This document shows positions 29,355-36,405 of a stretch of 45,450 nucleotides of DNA, piece by piece (the stretch's first letter is position 1; each line of letters begins with the position of its first letter). The notes under the pieces are model-generated. The model was not told where the DNA came from, made no database searches, and saw only the letters and a program-made list of their open reading frames with translations. Location: NCBI RefSeq assembly GCF_028683095.1, contig NZ_JAJUBC010000039.1:1-45450 (forward strand), in the 5' to 3' direction. A program made the translations under genes and the position numbers. The stretch comes from Enterovibrio gelatinilyticus (lineage in GTDB: Bacteria > Pseudomonadota > Gammaproteobacteria > Enterobacterales > Vibrionaceae).

Positions 29355-29444
29355 GCATGAGGCTACAAACGTGTCTGTGCTGCTCTTTGAGTGGGAAAAC
29401 CAAGGTTTAAGTACGTAATGGCATTGGATCAGGCTGCATTGCCA

Positions 29445-29475
29445 ATAAAAAAGCCGCTGTAAGTGACAGCGGCTA
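29445..29475 (-). terminator. Terminator of argF
   Basis: Perfect 9-bp stem AGCCGCTGT/ACAGCGGCT (29452-29460 with 29466-29474) followed on the - strand by TTTTTTATT, 24 bases past the argF stop. Confidence 0.9.
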
Positions 29476-29497
29476 GTTGGGGGATTTCTATGACGGG

Positions 29498-30502
29498 TTA
29501 ATCACCCAATGTGGCTACCAACACCGCTTTGATGGTGTGCATGCGATTTTCTGCTTCGTCAAATACGATGGAATAGTCCGATTCGAACACATCATCGGTG
29601 ACTTCCAAGCCATTCATGCCATATTTCTCCGCCACTTCTGCACCAATCGTGGTTTGGTCGTTATGAAAGGCGGGCAGGCAATGCATGAACTTCACGTGTG
29701 GATTACCTGTGGCCTTGATGACATCCATATTGACTTGATATGGCTTCATGAGGGCAACACGCTCATCCCATGCATCTTTAGATTCGCCCATAGATACCCA
29801 AACATCGGTATAAAGGAAGTCACAGCCTTTCACGCCTTCTTCGACGTTTTCGGTCAGGGTGATCTGTGCGCCGGTTGATTCTGCAATGGTTTGGCATTGC
29901 GCCACGAGGGCTTCTTCTGGCCAAAATTGTTTAGGCGCCACCAAGCGAATATCCATGCCCATTTTAGCTGCGCCAACCATCAGTGAATTGCCCATGTTGT
30001 TGCGTGCATCACCAAGGTAGGCAAACTTGATGTCATGCAGTTGTTTGCCGCGTCCGTACTCTTGCATGGTCAGGAAATCGGCTAAGATTTGTGTGGGGTG
30101 GAATTCGTCAGTGAGGCCATTCCACACTGGAACACCTGCAAACTGGCCGAGCTCTTCAACGATCTCTTGCCCAAACCCTCTGTATTGAATGCCATCGTAC
30201 ATTCTGCCCAATACGCGGGCAGTATCTTTCATCGATTCTTTATGGCCAATCTGAGAGCCTGAAGGGCCAAGGTAAGTCACTTGCGCGCCTTGATCGAAAG
30301 CGGCAACTTCGAATGCACAACGAGTTCGCGTAGAGGCTTTTTCAAAAATTAACGCGATGTTCTTGCCTTTCAAACGAGGCTGCTCGTAACCATTGTATTT
30401 GGCTTTTTTGAGATCGGCCGACAATGACAACAGATGTTCGATTTCGCGAGGTGTGAAATCTAATAGCTTCAGAAAATTCCGGTGGCGAAGATTAAAAGCC
30501 AT
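29498..30502 (-). CDS. argF: Ornithine carbamoyltransferase
   Basis: Converts ornithine plus carbamoyl phosphate to citrulline (or the reverse when it acts catabolically). 334 residues with [15 protein letters not shown] (STRTR about 56-60), the ornithine-site DxxxSMG region (DVWVSMGES, about 231-239) and HCLPAFH (about 273-279). Directly downstream of arcA on the same strand, but separated by a terminator and about 200 bases with their own hairpin, so it probably has its own promoter. Whether it serves arginine synthesis, catabolism or both cannot be told from sequence; the arcA neighbour makes a catabolic role possible. E. coli argI holds the same position next to rraB. Confidence 0.96.
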   Translation of the reverse strand: MAFNLRHRNFLKLLDFTPREIEHLLSLSADLKKAKYNGYEQPRLKGKNIALIFEKASTRTRCAFEVAAFDQGAQVTYLGPSGSQIGHKESMKDTARVLGRMYDGIQYRGFGQEIVEELGQFAGVPVWNGLTDEFHPTQILADFLTMQEYGRGKQLHDIKFAYLGDARNNMGNSLMVGAAKMGMDIRLVAPKQFWPEEALVAQCQTIAESTGAQITLTENVEEGVKGCDFLYTDVWVSMGESKDAWDERVALMKPYQVNMDVIKATGNPHVKFMHCLPAFHNDQTTIGAEVAEKYGMNGLEVTDDVFESDYSIVFDEAENRMHTIKAVLVATLGD

Positions 30503-30537
30503 AAATGAGTTCCCTTCAAAATCTTGCGTACAACTGA

Positions 30538-30560
30538 ATAGTAGAATTACCCTCTACTAT
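30538..30560. promoter_or_regulatory. Perfect 8-bp inverted repeat in the argF leader
   Basis: ATAGTAGA (30538-30545) and TCTACTAT (30553-30560) are perfect inverted copies around a 7-base centre, 36 bases upstream of the argF start codon. It does not resemble the ArgR box consensus. It may be an operator or an RNA hairpin. Confidence 0.5.
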
Positions 30561-30608
30561 GATAATAATCACGATTTTCACTCAAATATGATTAAGAATG
30601 CAACCCCT

Positions 30609-30628
30609 GTGAATAAATAATTATTTGT
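30609..30628. promoter_or_regulatory. AT-rich palindrome, weak ArgR-box candidate upstream of argF
   Basis: TGTGAATAAATAATTATTTG holds the perfect palindrome AAATAATTATTT (30615-30626) and matches the TGAATWWWWATTCA ArgR half-sites at about 8 of 10 fixed positions. It lies upstream of the argF promoter region and just past the arcA terminator. Confidence 0.35.
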
Positions 30629-30646
30629 TATGGATCTCTATTCATT

Positions 30647-30674
30647 AAAAAGGCCACCTTGAAGGGGGGCCTTG
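30647..30674 (-). terminator. Terminator of arcA
   Basis: Stem AAGGCC/GGCCTT (30650-30655 with 30668-30673) with further inner pairing; on the - strand it runs into TTTTTAAT. 36 bases past the arcA stop codon. Confidence 0.78.
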
Positions 30675-30708
30675 ATGGGGGTTATAAACAGAAGAGGATC
30701 TGCGATTT

Positions 30709-31929
30709 TTACACCCCGTCGCGTTCGATTGGGCAACTCATGCAGCGTGCGCCGCCGCGTCCTCGTCCCAATTGGTCTCCTGGGATAGGCAGTACTTTTA
30801 TTCCCGCTTTATCATATTTCTCGTTGGTGTAGACATTGCCTTCGTAGCCAATGACAACACCTGGGCGCACAGTCAGAACGTTGTTGGCATCATTCCATTG
30901 TTCGCGTTCTGCTTCGAAGCTGTCACCACCAGTGGTAATGATATTGAGTTGTGGTAGGTCGAGGGCCTTTTCGATCGCATGGAGGAAATAGTCAGCTTCT
31001 TTGACCTCAACCTCGCCATTGCCTTTGTTAATGAGTCGCCAAGACTGAAGATCTTTGCGCATAACCTGCGGATAGACAGAAAAAGTATCAATATCCATAT
31101 GTGTCATGACGGTGTCTAAGTGCATGCATGAGCGATGCTTCGGCAGATTGATTGCAATCACTTCTTTCGCTTGCCCATGTTTGAACAGGTTTCTTGCCAG
31201 TGCTTCAACACCTTGTGGGGTGGTGCGCTCAGACATGCCGACTAAGACTGCCCCATTACCGATAACCAATACATCACCACCTTCTACCATGGCATTGTCA
31301 TAGTCACGTTGTTCCGCGCCAAGGTAGGTAAGGAAATCTGCACCGGCGAAGATAGGGTGCCAGCGGTAAATGGCGCGAAGGTGGTTGGTTTCACGTTGGC
31401 GAGCGGGTTTCGCCATTGGGTTTAGCGATACGCCGCCGTAAATCCAGCATGAGGTATCACGGGTAAATAGATGATTTGGCAGTGGGTCGATAATGAAGTC
31501 GGTACGCTCATGCATGGCTTGCATCATGGAAGATGACTGCACCGGGAAATCAATATAACTGAGACCACCCAATAGAATATGTGCCAATTCTTCATTGTTC
31601 AGTTCATTAAGATATTTGCGCACATCGCCTGCGAATTGATAACCGAGGCGGTATTCACCCACCTGTACATCAAGTAGCCACGTTTTTGCTTCGGGGATCG
31701 CTAAGGTCTCTGCCAACAGATCATGCAAGAGCAAGACGTCGACGCCTTGGTCGCGTAGCGTCTGTGCAAATTGGTCGTGCTCTTCACCAGCACGCTCAAC
31801 GGCTAACACATCATCAAATAGTAGGTCTTTATAGTTTGATGGTGTCAGGTGATTAAGGGCTCGCTCTGGTCGATGCAGCAATACGCGCTTTAATTGACCG
31901 ACTTCAGAACCCACATATAACTGACTCAT
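30709..31929 (-). CDS. arcA: Arginine deiminase
   Basis: Hydrolyses arginine to citrulline and ammonia, the first step of the arginine deiminase route that yields ATP through carbamoyl phosphate. 406 residues. Visible family motifs: [12 protein letters not shown] (about 154-165), [11 protein letters not shown] (about 216), [11 protein letters not shown] (about 268-278), [19 protein letters not shown] (about 336) and the catalytic cysteine in [11 protein letters not shown] (about 393-403). ATG 31927-31929. The gene is not in the E. coli K-12 argI-rraB interval, so it is an insertion relative to that order, though it sits naturally beside argF, whose reverse reaction uses its product. Carbamate kinase (arcC) and the arginine/ornithine antiporter (arcD) are not in this window. 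Confidence 0.96.
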   Translation of the reverse strand: MSQLYVGSEVGQLKRVLLHRPERALNHLTPSNYKDLLFDDVLAVERAGEEHDQFAQTLRDQGVDVLLLHDLLAETLAIPEAKTWLLDVQVGEYRLGYQFAGDVRKYLNELNNEELAHILLGGLSYIDFPVQSSSMMQAMHERTDFIIDPLPNHLFTRDTSCWIYGGVSLNPMAKPARQRETNHLRAIYRWHPIFAGADFLTYLGAEQRDYDNAMVEGGDVLVIGNGAVLVGMSERTTPQGVEALARNLFKHGQAKEVIAINLPKHRSCMHLDTVMTHMDIDTFSVYPQVMRKDLQSWRLINKGNGEVEVKEADYFLHAIEKALDLPQLNIITTGGDSFEAEREQWNDANNVLTVRPGVVIGYEGNVYTNEKYDKAGIKVLPIPGDQLGRGRGGARCMSCPIERDGV

Positions 31930-31941
31930 TATCGTCTCTCT

Positions 31942-31959
31942 CTTGAATTTTTATTAGAC
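31942..31959. promoter_or_regulatory. Candidate ArgR box upstream of arcA
   Basis: CTTGAATTTTTATTAGAC matches the 18-bp ArgR consensus WNTGAATWWWWATTCANW with TGAAT exact, all four central W, and ATT of the second half-site. It lies 13-30 bases before the arcA start. A second box at the usual 3-base spacing is not seen, which lowers confidence. Confidence 0.4.
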
Positions 31960-32146
31960 CCGCCTGTTGCTCACCATGCTCGCTATTCACTCGGTTTTAT
32001 GGGTAAAACTGAGGATGTTAAGCGTGAGTAAGATGTTTGCAATCACGGGGAAATAGGGAGATTAAGCGACAGAATTCTGTAATTGGGGCGCTTGATAGCA
32101 AAGACGCCTGAAAACATGTCGTAAATCCATTTATCAAAACAGCGGC

Positions 32147-32187
32147 TTAGGATAGTTCGCGCTAACGATAAGTGTTGAATATCCTAA
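32147..32187. repeat. Inverted repeat, 8-bp arms
   Basis: TTAGGATA (32147-32154) and TATCCTAA (32180-32187) are exact inverted copies with 25 bases between. Lies about midway between arcA and rraB. Confidence 0.5.
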
Positions 32188-32263
32188 TAAATGCTCGCGT
32201 TTATTTGTGCTTATCTATGCGATAGAAATGCACACTATTCCATAATTCGGGGTTTTCTTGGCG

Positions 32264-32300
32264 CAAGATGATGCAAAACCTAGGTATACGCAGCATCTTG
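32264..32300. repeat. Inverted repeat, 11-base arms with one mismatch
   Basis: CAAGATGATGC (32264-32274) pairs with GCAGCATCTTG (32290-32300) at 10 of 11 positions over a 15-base loop. No T-run follows, so it is not an intrinsic terminator. It could be an operator or a structured RNA. Confidence 0.55.
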
Positions 32301-32502
32301 TATGGTTATGTCCCCGTTCTCAAATAATGACAACCTTGTTGGTCAAGGTCAATTTTACTTTTAATTAACATGTGTCGTGTGCGATCTTTTTCGCGATAAA
32401 TCCGATCGCTTGGCGTCTTGGTATTGGTATCAATTGAACGTGGCAAACCAAGCCAATCCATGCGATAGTGCCTCGGTTATTATTTCAGTCTGGAGTTATC
32501 CA

Positions 32503-32907
32503 ATGTCTTACGCTGACATTATTGAAGAACAAAAAGCGGAAACCCGCGAAATCATTGCTGCGCTGCTAGATGATGGTAGCGATCCAGATGCGCTTTACAC
32601 CATTGAACACCACTTTTCAGCTGATAGCTTTGCGGAGCTAGAAGGCGCTGCAGTGGAAGCGTTCAAATTGGGTTATGAAGTGCTAGATGCGGAAGAGCTT
32701 GAACTGGATGACGGTTCAACAGTGATTTGTTTTGATGCGGTAATGGAATCTGCTCTTGACGCTGATCGTATCGATGCACAAGTAGAAGCACTTGCTGCAT
32801 TGGCTGAAAAACACAAAATTGATTATGACGGTTGGGGTACTTACTTTGAGTCAGACGAAGAATCTGACGAAGAAGAAGGTGACCTTGAAGAAGAAGACGA
32901 GAAATAA
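32503..32907 (+). CDS. rraB: Regulator of ribonuclease E activity B
   Basis: In E. coli RraB binds RNase E and changes the degradosome's activity and composition. 134 very acidic residues, starting [18 protein letters not shown], with the family core [20 protein letters not shown] and a C-terminal run of Glu/Asp ([16 protein letters not shown]). ATG 32503 has a clear TGGAG upstream; the frame is open to 32377 but that part is unlike the family. E. coli has the same argI-rraB-yjgM order. Confidence 0.95.
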   Translation: MSYADIIEEQKAETREIIAALLDDGSDPDALYTIEHHFSADSFAELEGAAVEAFKLGYEVLDAEELELDDGSTVICFDAVMESALDADRIDAQVEALAALAEKHKIDYDGWGTYFESDEESDEEEGDLEEEDEK

Positions 32908-32942
32908 CCACGTCCTCTTTTAATACCGAGTAGAAAAACGAC

Positions 32943-32969
32943 AAAAGCCGGAGATATCCGGCTTTTTTG
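32943..32969. terminator. Bidirectional terminator between rraB and the MarR-GNAT gene
   Basis: Stem GCCGGA/TCCGGC (32947-32952 with 32957-32962) with A4 on the left and T6 on the right, between convergent genes. Confidence 0.88.
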
Positions 32970-33023
32970 TGGGCGTTATTTGAAAATGCCACTTGAGCCT
33001 GAGTTTGAACAAGGCTAAGGCTG

Positions 33024-33938
33024 TTATGACGAGAAAACTTTCAGCATAACGACTTCGCAATCGCTATGTCCGGTATCACCAAGCGGCTTGTCGAGATGCT
33101 CAAAGCCAATCGATTCATACAGGTGAATCGCCTCTTTTAAACATGCTGTGGTTTCCAGATAACACGCGGTGTAGCCTTTTTCTCGTGCAAACTTCATGGC
33201 CATTGCGGCTATACGACGTGCAAACCCTTTACCCCGTAACTCTGGGCGGAAGTACATTTTCTGTAACTCGCATACGGCGTCTTCGCCTTTCAATGGTGCA
33301 ATGCCACCACCACCTAAGATCTTCCCATTCTGTTCAACGACCCAATATGCTGCGTTGTCTGCTTGGTAGCATTCGCTCAGTGAGTCGAGCGTTGGATCTG
33401 CGACGCTGTAACCCTTATCTTCAGTTAATCCGTATTCTGTCGACACTTTGCGAATCACCGCCGAGATGGCGGCGTTGTCAGCGGGCTCCAACAAACGCAA
33501 CGTAAAGCCTTTCTGGTGATGACTTTGCTCCATCGCTCGATTATAGCGATACAGAGAGCGTGACAAGTTTTCAATTTCGTCCAAATCAAGTTGTTCTAAG
33601 TACAAGGCGATTTCTGAATTGATCCCGACATGATGCTGGTCGAGTCGTGCTCGGCCAAAATCAGACAACAAATAGGTGGGGTGGGCACTTTTGGCATCGG
33701 CTTGGTAAGAGACGGTGTCGTTATTGATCAAGATAGCCAAGGTGCGATTGGCGTTGATGACATCAATGTTAAGTCGCCCTGCGAGTTCTTCTGCGCTTAG
33801 CGGGCCTTGCTCTAGTTCAATCAATACATGGCATTGCACGGTTGTGAGACCAGCCGTGCCATAGATGTTATCTAGCAACCCGCGATGCCTGAGCAGTTGA
33901 CGGACTAAAGAGCGGATTTCAACCGGACCTGTAGGCAT
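33024..33938 (-). CDS. MarR-type HTH / GNAT N-acetyltransferase fusion
   Basis: Residues 1-140 resemble a MarR-family winged helix ([55 protein letters not shown]), with a recognition helix around 52-68. Residues about 148-304 form a GNAT acetyltransferase with the acetyl-CoA loop [18 protein letters not shown] (R-x-x-G-x-G/A type) and a final [14 protein letters not shown] strand-helix typical of the fold. The acetyl substrate is unknown. ATG 33936-33938 has GGAGAAA upstream. E. coli yjgM, at the same genomic position, is only the GNAT domain (about 167 residues); here the same slot carries a two-domain protein. Fusions of this kind occur in other bacteria. Confidence 0.88.
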   Translation of the reverse strand: MPTGPVEIRSLVRQLLRHRGLLDNIYGTAGLTTVQCHVLIELEQGPLSAEELAGRLNIDVINANRTLAILINNDTVSYQADAKSAHPTYLLSDFGRARLDQHHVGINSEIALYLEQLDLDEIENLSRSLYRYNRAMEQSHHQKGFTLRLLEPADNAAISAVIRKVSTEYGLTEDKGYSVADPTLDSLSECYQADNAAYWVVEQNGKILGGGGIAPLKGEDAVCELQKMYFRPELRGKGFARRIAAMAMKFAREKGYTACYLETTACLKEAIHLYESIGFEHLDKPLGDTGHSDCEVVMLKVFSS

Positions 33939-34441
33939 TGTTTCTCCATTTTACTTCAAATGTATCGAGATGAATCATGATTCAATCTTGAGGTGAACCT
34001 TGGCTTTATTGCTGTATCAACTGTTTGGTTACAGCAATTATACCCGAGCAATCTCAAAGTGCTTGTTCCACGACAATTTGTTGGCTTGCAGGCTCAGGAT
34101 TGTTTTGAAAGCATAGTGGATCTAGGTTGACAGTCAGCAACAGAGTATGACCGCCAACAAAACTCGCCTTTCATGAGAGCCTCATTACATCCAATTGTTT
34201 GTCGAAAAGCCATGAAAGGGATCTTCCTTCCATCGACTTTTTCCGCATATTGAATGTGATGAGACTCTCTGTACCTGAGGCAACTCGGTAGACAGGCTTC
34301 TGGTTTGCATATGGATAAGAGTAGGGAGCGTCATTCCTGTTAAGACATTAATATTATTCTTCTAAGACATAAACATAAACATAAATAAAAAACTCATTTC
34401 AGCTGAGATGCTGACAATGAAGTTGGCAAGGGATTGATTCA
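33939..34441. other. Intergenic region between yjgM-like and yjgN-like genes
   Basis: About 500 bases with no credible gene. Contents: the divergent promoters, one copy of a 26-base dispersed repeat (34037-34062), and a short direct repeat ACATAA three times near 34368-34386. The right third is AT-rich, like the gene that follows. Confidence 0.6.
34037..34062 (-). repeat. Copy of a 26-base dispersed repeat
   Basis: Read on the - strand this sequence begins GCACTTTGAGATTGCTCGGG and ends GTATAAT. It matches the copy at 44995-45020 (GCATCTTCAGGTTGGTGGGG then TATACC) at 18 of 26 positions by eye. Both are intergenic and in opposite orientation. Confidence 0.45.
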
Positions 34442-35551
34442 ATGAAAAATACAATGATATTTCATGGCTCAGGTCGTGAATTTTTCAACACATGGATAAT
34501 GAACGTTGTGATGAGCGTGCTGACACTTGGTCTTTACTCTGCTTGGGCCAAGGTTCGGACGAAAAAATACTTCTATGGTCAAACCGAATTAGCAGGTGAC
34601 CGTTTCGACTATCATGACTCTCCTGTGAGAATACTCTTTTGGAGGGTTATTTTTTTTGTAACATTAGTGGTCTGCATATTTTTTGTAAGTCATAGCAAAG
34701 AAAGCGCTTATTTTATAGCTATTGTTTTTCTGATGGTTTCCCCTTGGTTTTTTAGAAGAAACCTTAGAGTTAATGCTGGTATGACCAGTTATCGGAATAA
34801 ACGGTTTAACTTTAATGGGACCTTGATAGGTGCGTATAAATCAATCTTTGTTGGCTCTTTGGTCTCATTATTAATTTTTTCATTAGGGATGATATTTTCT
34901 TTGATTGTTAGCCCTCAAAATAATTTACTTGTGGCGATTTATCTTGGCATTTTTTTTGTTTTGGGGCTATCTAAGTTAATTTATGAAGTGGTTAAGTATG
35001 TTAATTGTGGATACGAATATGGTGGTGCTAAATTTGGAACTAAAACTGATATTTCAAAATTTTTCTGCTTCGTCGTCAGTTTGGTATCTCTGTTGATTTT
35101 TTCTTCTTCTACAGTTGGCGTATTCTATTTGGATTGGAAGCTAGAGGATGCGGTGACGCATTATACGCTGGAGGGGATCAGTAGTCGAATGTCGATGGTT
35201 GACTATGCCTTATATGCATCTAAAGTTATTGTTGTTAAAGGCTTATTTTATGCGATGCATGCGATGCCAGCCTTAATGGTTTTTCATTTTTTATCTCGCA
35301 TGATTCACGCTTATGTTTTTAATGACAAAAAAATGATGCATTCTGTCATTTTTGTTTTGTCTAATATGCTCGCGAGAATGTTGACTCTTGGTTTTTTAAC
35401 ACCTTGGGTTAGGGTTAGGGAGTATAACTATTTTGTCTCTTCGGTAATAATTGATGGTGATTTGGATGTGCGTTCTGACATTGTTGGTTATGAAGGCATG
35501 AACTCAAATTCAAAAGTTGATAAACAGTCTTTTCAACATGCTATTGAATGA
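34442..35551 (+). CDS. YjgN-like DUF898 membrane protein, AT-rich
   Basis: Multi-pass inner-membrane protein of unknown function. 369 residues with the DUF898 N-terminal signature FHGSGREFFNTWIMNVVMSVLTLGLYSAWAKVRTKKYFYG and a repeated TLGFLTPWVRVREYNYF near the C-terminus, so the family's internal duplication is visible. Five to seven membrane segments. Base composition is clearly lower in GC than the neighbours: sampled 60-base lines in this gene (34681, 35041) are about 30% GC, against about 53% in parE (22141). Codons favour TTT, TTA, ATT. Position matches E. coli yjgN between yjgM and valS. AAGGGA precedes ATG 34442. Confidence 0.88.
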   Translation: MKNTMIFHGSGREFFNTWIMNVVMSVLTLGLYSAWAKVRTKKYFYGQTELAGDRFDYHDSPVRILFWRVIFFVTLVVCIFFVSHSKESAYFIAIVFLMVSPWFFRRNLRVNAGMTSYRNKRFNFNGTLIGAYKSIFVGSLVSLLIFSLGMIFSLIVSPQNNLLVAIYLGIFFVLGLSKLIYEVVKYVNCGYEYGGAKFGTKTDISKFFCFVVSLVSLLIFSSSTVGVFYLDWKLEDAVTHYTLEGISSRMSMVDYALYASKVIVVKGLFYAMHAMPALMVFHFLSRMIHAYVFNDKKMMHSVIFVLSNMLARMLTLGFLTPWVRVREYNYFVSSVIIDGDLDVRSDIVGYEGMNSNSKVDKQSFQHAIE

Positions 35552-35634
35552 TTTTAATTGATATGTTGTCGATGAAATGATTTGTGAGTAAAGGCAGAAA
35601 TAGACTGCCTTTTTATGGTTATGGCTTTATCTTT

Positions 35635-36036
35635 TTATTTTTGGAAAACCGTGTGACGACATTGCATTGCGCGAAACGCTTCTTTGTTTTGCCAAACACG
35701 TTCATGGAAGTAATAAGCCATGGTGTTGATGCATGGTTCAATCATCGCCATCACGCTACCAATCAAGATATCGCCTGTCAGCAAGTACACCACACCAAAT
35801 GCAACACTGAAGTGAACGACAGCAAAGCTTGCTGTTTTTCGGCCAGGGTTGTTGTTCATCGTACGTTTCAATAATTTGCTGTCCCATGCTTTTTCATGGA
35901 AGTAGAAAGCAACCGTGTTGACCATTGGTTCTACCATGGCTATCAAACTACCTAGCAGAATATCACCAGTCAAAATGTATGCGACGGTAAAGGCAACGGT
36001 AAAATGGATCACAGCAAAACTGATGGTCTTTTTCAT
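35635..36036 (-). CDS. Small membrane protein with two DUF2061 repeats
   Basis: Function unknown. 133 residues made of two copies of one 46-residue unit: residues 6-51 and 70-115 are identical at 31 of 46 aligned positions with no gap. Each unit has SFAV-x-HF, Y-x-LTGDIL, a membrane segment, MxEPxxNT and YFHE. The paired His, Glu and Asp residues are conserved in both copies. Most DUF2061 proteins are short, with a single unit, so this is an in-tandem form. ATG 36034-36036 has AAGGACC upstream. The promoter carries a probable Fur box (36077-36095), which suggests iron control. No neighbouring iron gene supports that further. Confidence 0.85.
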   Translation of the reverse strand: MKKTISFAVIHFTVAFTVAYILTGDILLGSLIAMVEPMVNTVAFYFHEKAWDSKLLKRTMNNNPGRKTASFAVVHFSVAFGVVYLLTGDILIGSVMAMIEPCINTMAYYFHERVWQNKEAFRAMQCRHTVFQK

Positions 36037-36073
36037 AACAGGTCCTTCGGTCCTTCATGGGTATGACCTCATT

Positions 36074-36101
36074 ATTGCAAATGATTCTCATTTGTAAATA
36101 G
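36074..36101 (-). promoter_or_regulatory. Promoter of the DUF2061 gene with embedded Fur box
   Basis: On the - strand, -35 TTTACA, 16-base spacer, -10 AATAAT, with the 19-base GCAAATGATTCTCATTTGT (36077-36095 as read on +) between and over the boxes. Compared with the Fur consensus GATAATGATAATCATTATC it matches about 13 of 19, including ATGAT and TCATT cores in inverted orientation. Iron-loaded Fur bound here would block polymerase. Confidence 0.6.
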
Positions 36102-36347
36102 GAGTTTCACGTATTGTTCCAATAGGTCTGAACTATTGGGTGGGGATTTCGAGTTAATCCATTGAGTAATAACGATTAAAATTGTTTTCATGTTGGTTGA
36201 TGAAACCCGAAATAATGAATGTTCGTGATGATAATCAAACGCGACAATCAATTTGAGCACGATTTTTTCGCAGGAAAGTAGTGGTGGAACGTTAAAGTGA
36301 CGCCCAATTTGTCTGGGATTCGGTTGCTTGGTGGTGAGAAAAACGCA

Positions 36348-36382
36348 TAAAAAAAGGCTGATGGTCACCCATCAGCCTTTTG
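36348..36382 (-). terminator. Terminator of valS
   Basis: Twelve-base stem (36353-36364 with 36369-36380, core GGCTGATGG/CCATCAGCC) followed on the - strand by seven T. Twenty-three bases past the valS stop. Confidence 0.9.
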
Positions 36383-36405
36383 TGTTACGTTGGTTAACGT
36401 GAGAA

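Larger units (their letters stand above)
31960..32502. other. Long divergent intergenic region arcA-rraB
   Basis: More than 500 bases without a credible gene. It holds the promoters of two divergent genes, plus two unexplained inverted repeats (32147-32187 and 32264-32300) and a smaller one, ACCTTG-TTGGT-CAAGGT, near 32332-32348. The open frame from 32377 into rraB has no similarity I recognise before the rraB start. Confidence 0.6.
36037..36405. other. Intergenic region DUF2061-valS
   Basis: About 370 bases with no credible gene. It contains the promoter and Fur box of the DUF2061 gene (36074-36101) and the valS terminator (36348-36382). An open frame 36072-36368 starts inside that terminator and is rejected. 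Confidence 0.7.

Noticed and set aside
29296-29403. Extension of the pyrBI leader frame to a TTG at 29401-29403
   Set aside because: It would begin upstream of the promoter's -10 box, so it could not be on the leader transcript.
34366-34388. ACATAA-type short direct repeats read as CRISPR or iteron
   Set aside because: Only three immediate AT-rich units with no spacers and no replication or cas gene; simple low-complexity sequence.
36072-36368. 98-codon frame on the - strand between valS and the DUF2061 gene
   Set aside because: It would start inside the valS terminator stem, covers the Fur-box promoter, has no family resemblance or ribosome-binding site.
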